Below are positions 61,347-64,000 of a stretch of DNA of 64,000 bases, piece by piece. The notes beneath the pieces were generated by a model that saw only the letters and a list, made by a program, of their open reading frames with translations, searched no databases and had not been told where the DNA came from. The position numbers and the translations under genes are program-made. The stretch covers positions 1-64,000 of the forward strand of contig JACOTM010000012.1 in NCBI GenBank assembly GCA_016178305.1, written 5' to 3'. Source of the DNA: Flavobacteriia bacterium. Lineage in GTDB: Bacteria; Bacteroidota; Bacteroidia; Flavobacteriales_D; Crocinitomicaceae. Each line of letters opens with the position of its first letter. Positions within the stretch are counted from its first letter, which is position 1.

Positions 61347-62261
61347 CTAATTAAACTCGAATTTGCCAGTAGTTTTATTTAATATTTGTTCAGACTCATT
61401 GACATATATTTCGTCTGTTGTTTGTAAATAATTCATCATATTATGTGTTACATATAATCCTTTTTTTTCTATTGATTTAAAAAAATAAGTGCTATCTGAA
61501 ATGGTTGTATCGTTTAGAAAAACTTCGTATTCACATCCTGAAGCAGGTGCTTGCGTTCCATACATAAATTTTTTTCCTATAGTTACTTGTGCTTTCATGT
61601 GGTTTAAAAGCATTTGCATTTCTGTAAGTAAGCGAATTGCATAATGAGGGTCTTTGAATAGATACGCATCAAAATAATATTGAATTTGACGAATAAATCC
61701 TCGCATCAAATCATAATCGTAAATTTCTTTCGAAGGAATAGAATTGTAAATCTGCAAAATTTCTTTTCCCATTAGGAATGTTTTTTCTGCCGTTTTTTCA
61801 TGTGTAAATTGTTCGGTTTTATATTGATCAATATTTAAATAAGATTTTGCCCAAAAATAAAGCTTGAATCGGAATAAATGTGGAAAATTTAATAATTGAA
61901 AAAGTGGACTGTCTTTAACGGTTAAAACAATAGTTGGGTTCGTGAAAGATTTAATTTGTTTTACTCCTGCTAAGATCCCTTCCAAATAGGCATCTAAACT
62001 AAAATCATACGCTTCTAAAGAGCGGTATTGAAATACAACACGGTTTTGTTGAATATCTAATAAAGAATCAAAAGAAATTCCGTAATAGGAGCATATTTTT
62101 TGAATTTCATGAATAGTTAATGCAGTCTCGCCTCTGTATCTTCTATAAACTGCATCTTGACTGACGTTCAATACATCTGCTAATGCTCTTCCTAATGAAT
62201 CATCGTTTCCTATTTTCTCTTTTATTAGATTAAAAAGGGTTGCTTGAATATCTACTTTCAT
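61347..62261 (-). CDS. XRE-like transcriptional regulator with large C-terminal domain
   Basis: N-terminal HTH: SLGRALADVLNVSQDAVYRRYRGETALTIHEIQKICSYYGISFDSLL. Confidence 0.7.
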   Translation of the reverse strand: MKVDIQATLFNLIKEKIGNDDSLGRALADVLNVSQDAVYRRYRGETALTIHEIQKICSYYGISFDSLLDIQQNRVVFQYRSLEAYDFSLDAYLEGILAGVKQIKSFTNPTIVLTVKDSPLFQLLNFPHLFRFKLYFWAKSYLNIDQYKTEQFTHEKTAEKTFLMGKEILQIYNSIPSKEIYDYDLMRGFIRQIQYYFDAYLFKDPHYAIRLLTEMQMLLNHMKAQVTIGKKFMYGTQAPASGCEYEVFLNDTTISDSTYFFKSIEKKGLYVTHNMMNYLQTTDEIYVNESEQILNKTTGKFEFN

Positions 62262-62314
62262 TTTTCAATATGTGTCTTACAAAATAACTCTTTTTTAGAA
62301 TTAATTTTCAGATT

Positions 62315-63226
62315 TTAATTCATTTTTACTGGTTTATTCATTGCCATTTTATGCAATTGGTGCTTAATAAATCCATTTGCAATTACGACAACAATAATTA
62401 TTAATGCACCAAAATAAAATTTAGAGCTCAATAATTCATTTTCTTTTAATATAAATATAGCTAATAAAATGGTGTAAACAGGCTCAAGATTTATACTTAA
62501 CGAAACTGTGAAAGCACCTAGTCTTTTAACAACTTCTATCGTTGCTAAAAAGGCAAAAGATGTACAAAGCAAGCCTAGAAATAGCAACCACCAAAAATCA
62601 CTAGTGGTCATCGTAAAAAGAACAGCTATCGTAAACTGATTTTGATAGATTAATATTCCTGAAAGAAAAAATAACCCAATAGTCATTTCATAAAAAGTAA
62701 TCGTTGTGGATGGAATTGTTTGCACTAATTTCCCATTAAATACAGCAAAAAGCGCGGCAAACATTGCTGACGATAATCCATAAGCCAATGCTTCATAATC
62801 TTTTGCTGAGAAATCGCTGGAAACAATGTATATTCCGGCAATGACAAATAATCCCAATATAAATTCGATAATTGAAAATTTACGTTTCATAACTAACGGA
62901 TCTAACCATGTTACATGCAAAGTTGTTGTTGATAAACATAAAATTCCCAAAGATGCGGTTGACAATTGGATGGATTTATAAAAGGTGATCCAATGCATTG
63001 CAACAAATATTCCGACAATGCAAAGTGAAAAAAAATCCTTTTTAGTATTTAACAAGATTGATTTTTTCTTGAAAAGCAGATAAATTCCTAATCCTATTAA
63101 AGCAATTAATACGCGATGCCACACTAAAATATATGAATCAAGGTGAATCAATTTCCCTAAAATACCAGTAAATCCCCACATAAAAATGATGAGATGTAAT
63201 AATATATGGTATTTACTAAATGTCAT
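62315..63226 (-). CDS. EamA/DMT family transporter
   Basis: 10 TM segments; GILCLSTTTLHVTWLDPLVMKRKFSIIEFILGLFVIAGIYIV; FTVSLSINLEPVYTILLAIFILKENE. Confidence 0.9.
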   Translation of the reverse strand: MTFSKYHILLHLIIFMWGFTGILGKLIHLDSYILVWHRVLIALIGLGIYLLFKKKSILLNTKKDFFSLCIVGIFVAMHWITFYKSIQLSTASLGILCLSTTTLHVTWLDPLVMKRKFSIIEFILGLFVIAGIYIVSSDFSAKDYEALAYGLSSAMFAALFAVFNGKLVQTIPSTTITFYEMTIGLFFLSGILIYQNQFTIAVLFTMTTSDFWWLLFLGLLCTSFAFLATIEVVKRLGAFTVSLSINLEPVYTILLAIFILKENELLSSKFYFGALIIIVVVIANGFIKHQLHKMAMNKPVKMN

Positions 63227-63398
63227 ATAACAATAAATTAGATTCAGAAATTATCTCCTTTTTTTGATTTCAATCTTTGAAGCTTTTACGAAAGAAAAGT
63301 TGAAAGATAAATAGATTTTGTGGAATTTCACTTTAGAACGATTTAAAATTAATGGATGAACTAATTTTATCTGGAAAATATCACAAATACAAGAGTTT

Positions 63399-64000
63399 TT
63401 ATTTTTTTATCCATCGCGGTAGGACAAAAACACCTATAAATAAATAAGGAAAATAAGAAATCAATCGCCATAATAAAGCCAATGCCGCAATTAATAATAA
63501 AGAATCACTAAAGGGATTCATCAATTCTCCAAAAGCATATTCAGCAACTCCACTTCCACCTGGGGTAGGGCTAATCATCATCAATAACCATAAAACAATT
63601 TGTTTTCCCAGTAAAAGGAAATTATCTAAAAAGTGAAGGTGTAAAAAAGCATTCAAAATACAATTGATTACTAAATAACGTGAGGACCAACTTAAAAATG
63701 TTGATACCATTGTTTTGAGCCAAAAAAGGAAATTTTCTTTTTTAAATTCTTTGGATGCCATTTGAATTTCTTCTCCTGTTTTTGATGCAATAGCGTGCCA
63801 CTTATTTAAAATAGGTAATGAAAATACTGTTTTTAAAATTTGAGCGGCTACTTTAGGAAATAAAAACACACTGAAAAGAATAAAAACACACAGCAATAAT
63901 TTAATCCCAAATCCAGTCCAAAAAATAAATGATACACTTTTAGATGCTGAAAAATTTGCTGGAAATAATTGATCTTGATTAATAAATATAAAGACAAGCG
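63399..64000 (-). CDS. UPF0104/lysylphosphatidylglycerol synthase TM-region protein (5' end beyond window)
   Basis: Frame stays open from 63896 to the window edge (…QDQLFPANFSASKSVSFIFWTGFGIKLLLCVF); MMISPTPGGSGVAEYAFGELM is the family signature. Confidence 0.85.
   Translation of the reverse strand, partial: LVFIFINQDQLFPANFSASKSVSFIFWTGFGIKLLLCVFILFSVFLFPKVAAQILKTVFSLPILNKWHAIASKTGEEIQMASKEFKKENFLFWLKTMVSTFLSWSSRYLVINCILNAFLHLHFLDNFLLLGKQIVLWLLMMISPTPGGSGVAEYAFGELMNPFSDSLLLIAALALLWRLISYFPYLFIGVFVLPRWIKK

Noticed and set aside
1-64000. CRISPR arrays, tRNA/rRNA genes, complete insertion sequences, prophage or restriction/defence loci
   Set aside because: No regularly spaced direct repeats with unique spacers, no recognisable tRNA cloverleaf or rRNA sequence, and no transposase, integrase, Cas or restriction protein in the ORF list.

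Overview
The window is AT-rich Bacteroidota DNA. Type IX secretion (T9SS) sorting domains, PorP/SprF-like proteins, Bacteroidota-style gene order and A-rich starts point to a Flavobacteriales-like organism (inference). Coding density is high. Main blocks: (1) the 3' part of a giant HYR-repeat adhesin with a type B T9SS C-terminal domain, then PorP/SprF-like and OmpA/PD40 genes; (2) aspS, an acyl-CoA carboxylase beta subunit and several T9SS cargo genes; (3) purH-mreBCD-pbp2-rodA-PBP1A, then a succinyl-CoA:3-ketoacid CoA-transferase (scoA/scoB) operon that looks damaged; (4) a minus-strand cluster resembling copper/metal handling (YncE-like propeller, CC-motif beta-barrel, thioredoxin-like cargo, HMA protein, TonB receptor, HYC_CC_PP-like protein); (5) GH3, UspA and a very large propeller-class III cyclase-HD fusion; (6) rnr, radA, then SiaC-like, ABCG-like ABC fusion and lipoprotein genes; (7) a propeller histidine kinase, LytTR regulator and associated gene, an XRE-like regulator, an EamA transporter and a truncated UPF0104/LPG synthase-like gene. 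The observations I rate highest are: an apparent in-frame deletion in scoB that removes the catalytic-Glu (SENG) segment; a truncated four-helix-bundle ORF between scoA and scoB; an 8-bp tandem repeat at the start of a secreted-protein gene, arranged so that one added unit would restore an ATG-initiated frame (candidate phase variation); a propeller/adenylate-cyclase/HD fusion; a strong terminator hairpin inside an annotated N-terminus; and a 23-bp exact dispersed intergenic repeat. I found no tRNA, rRNA or CRISPR array. All family assignments come from reading motifs, without database searches.
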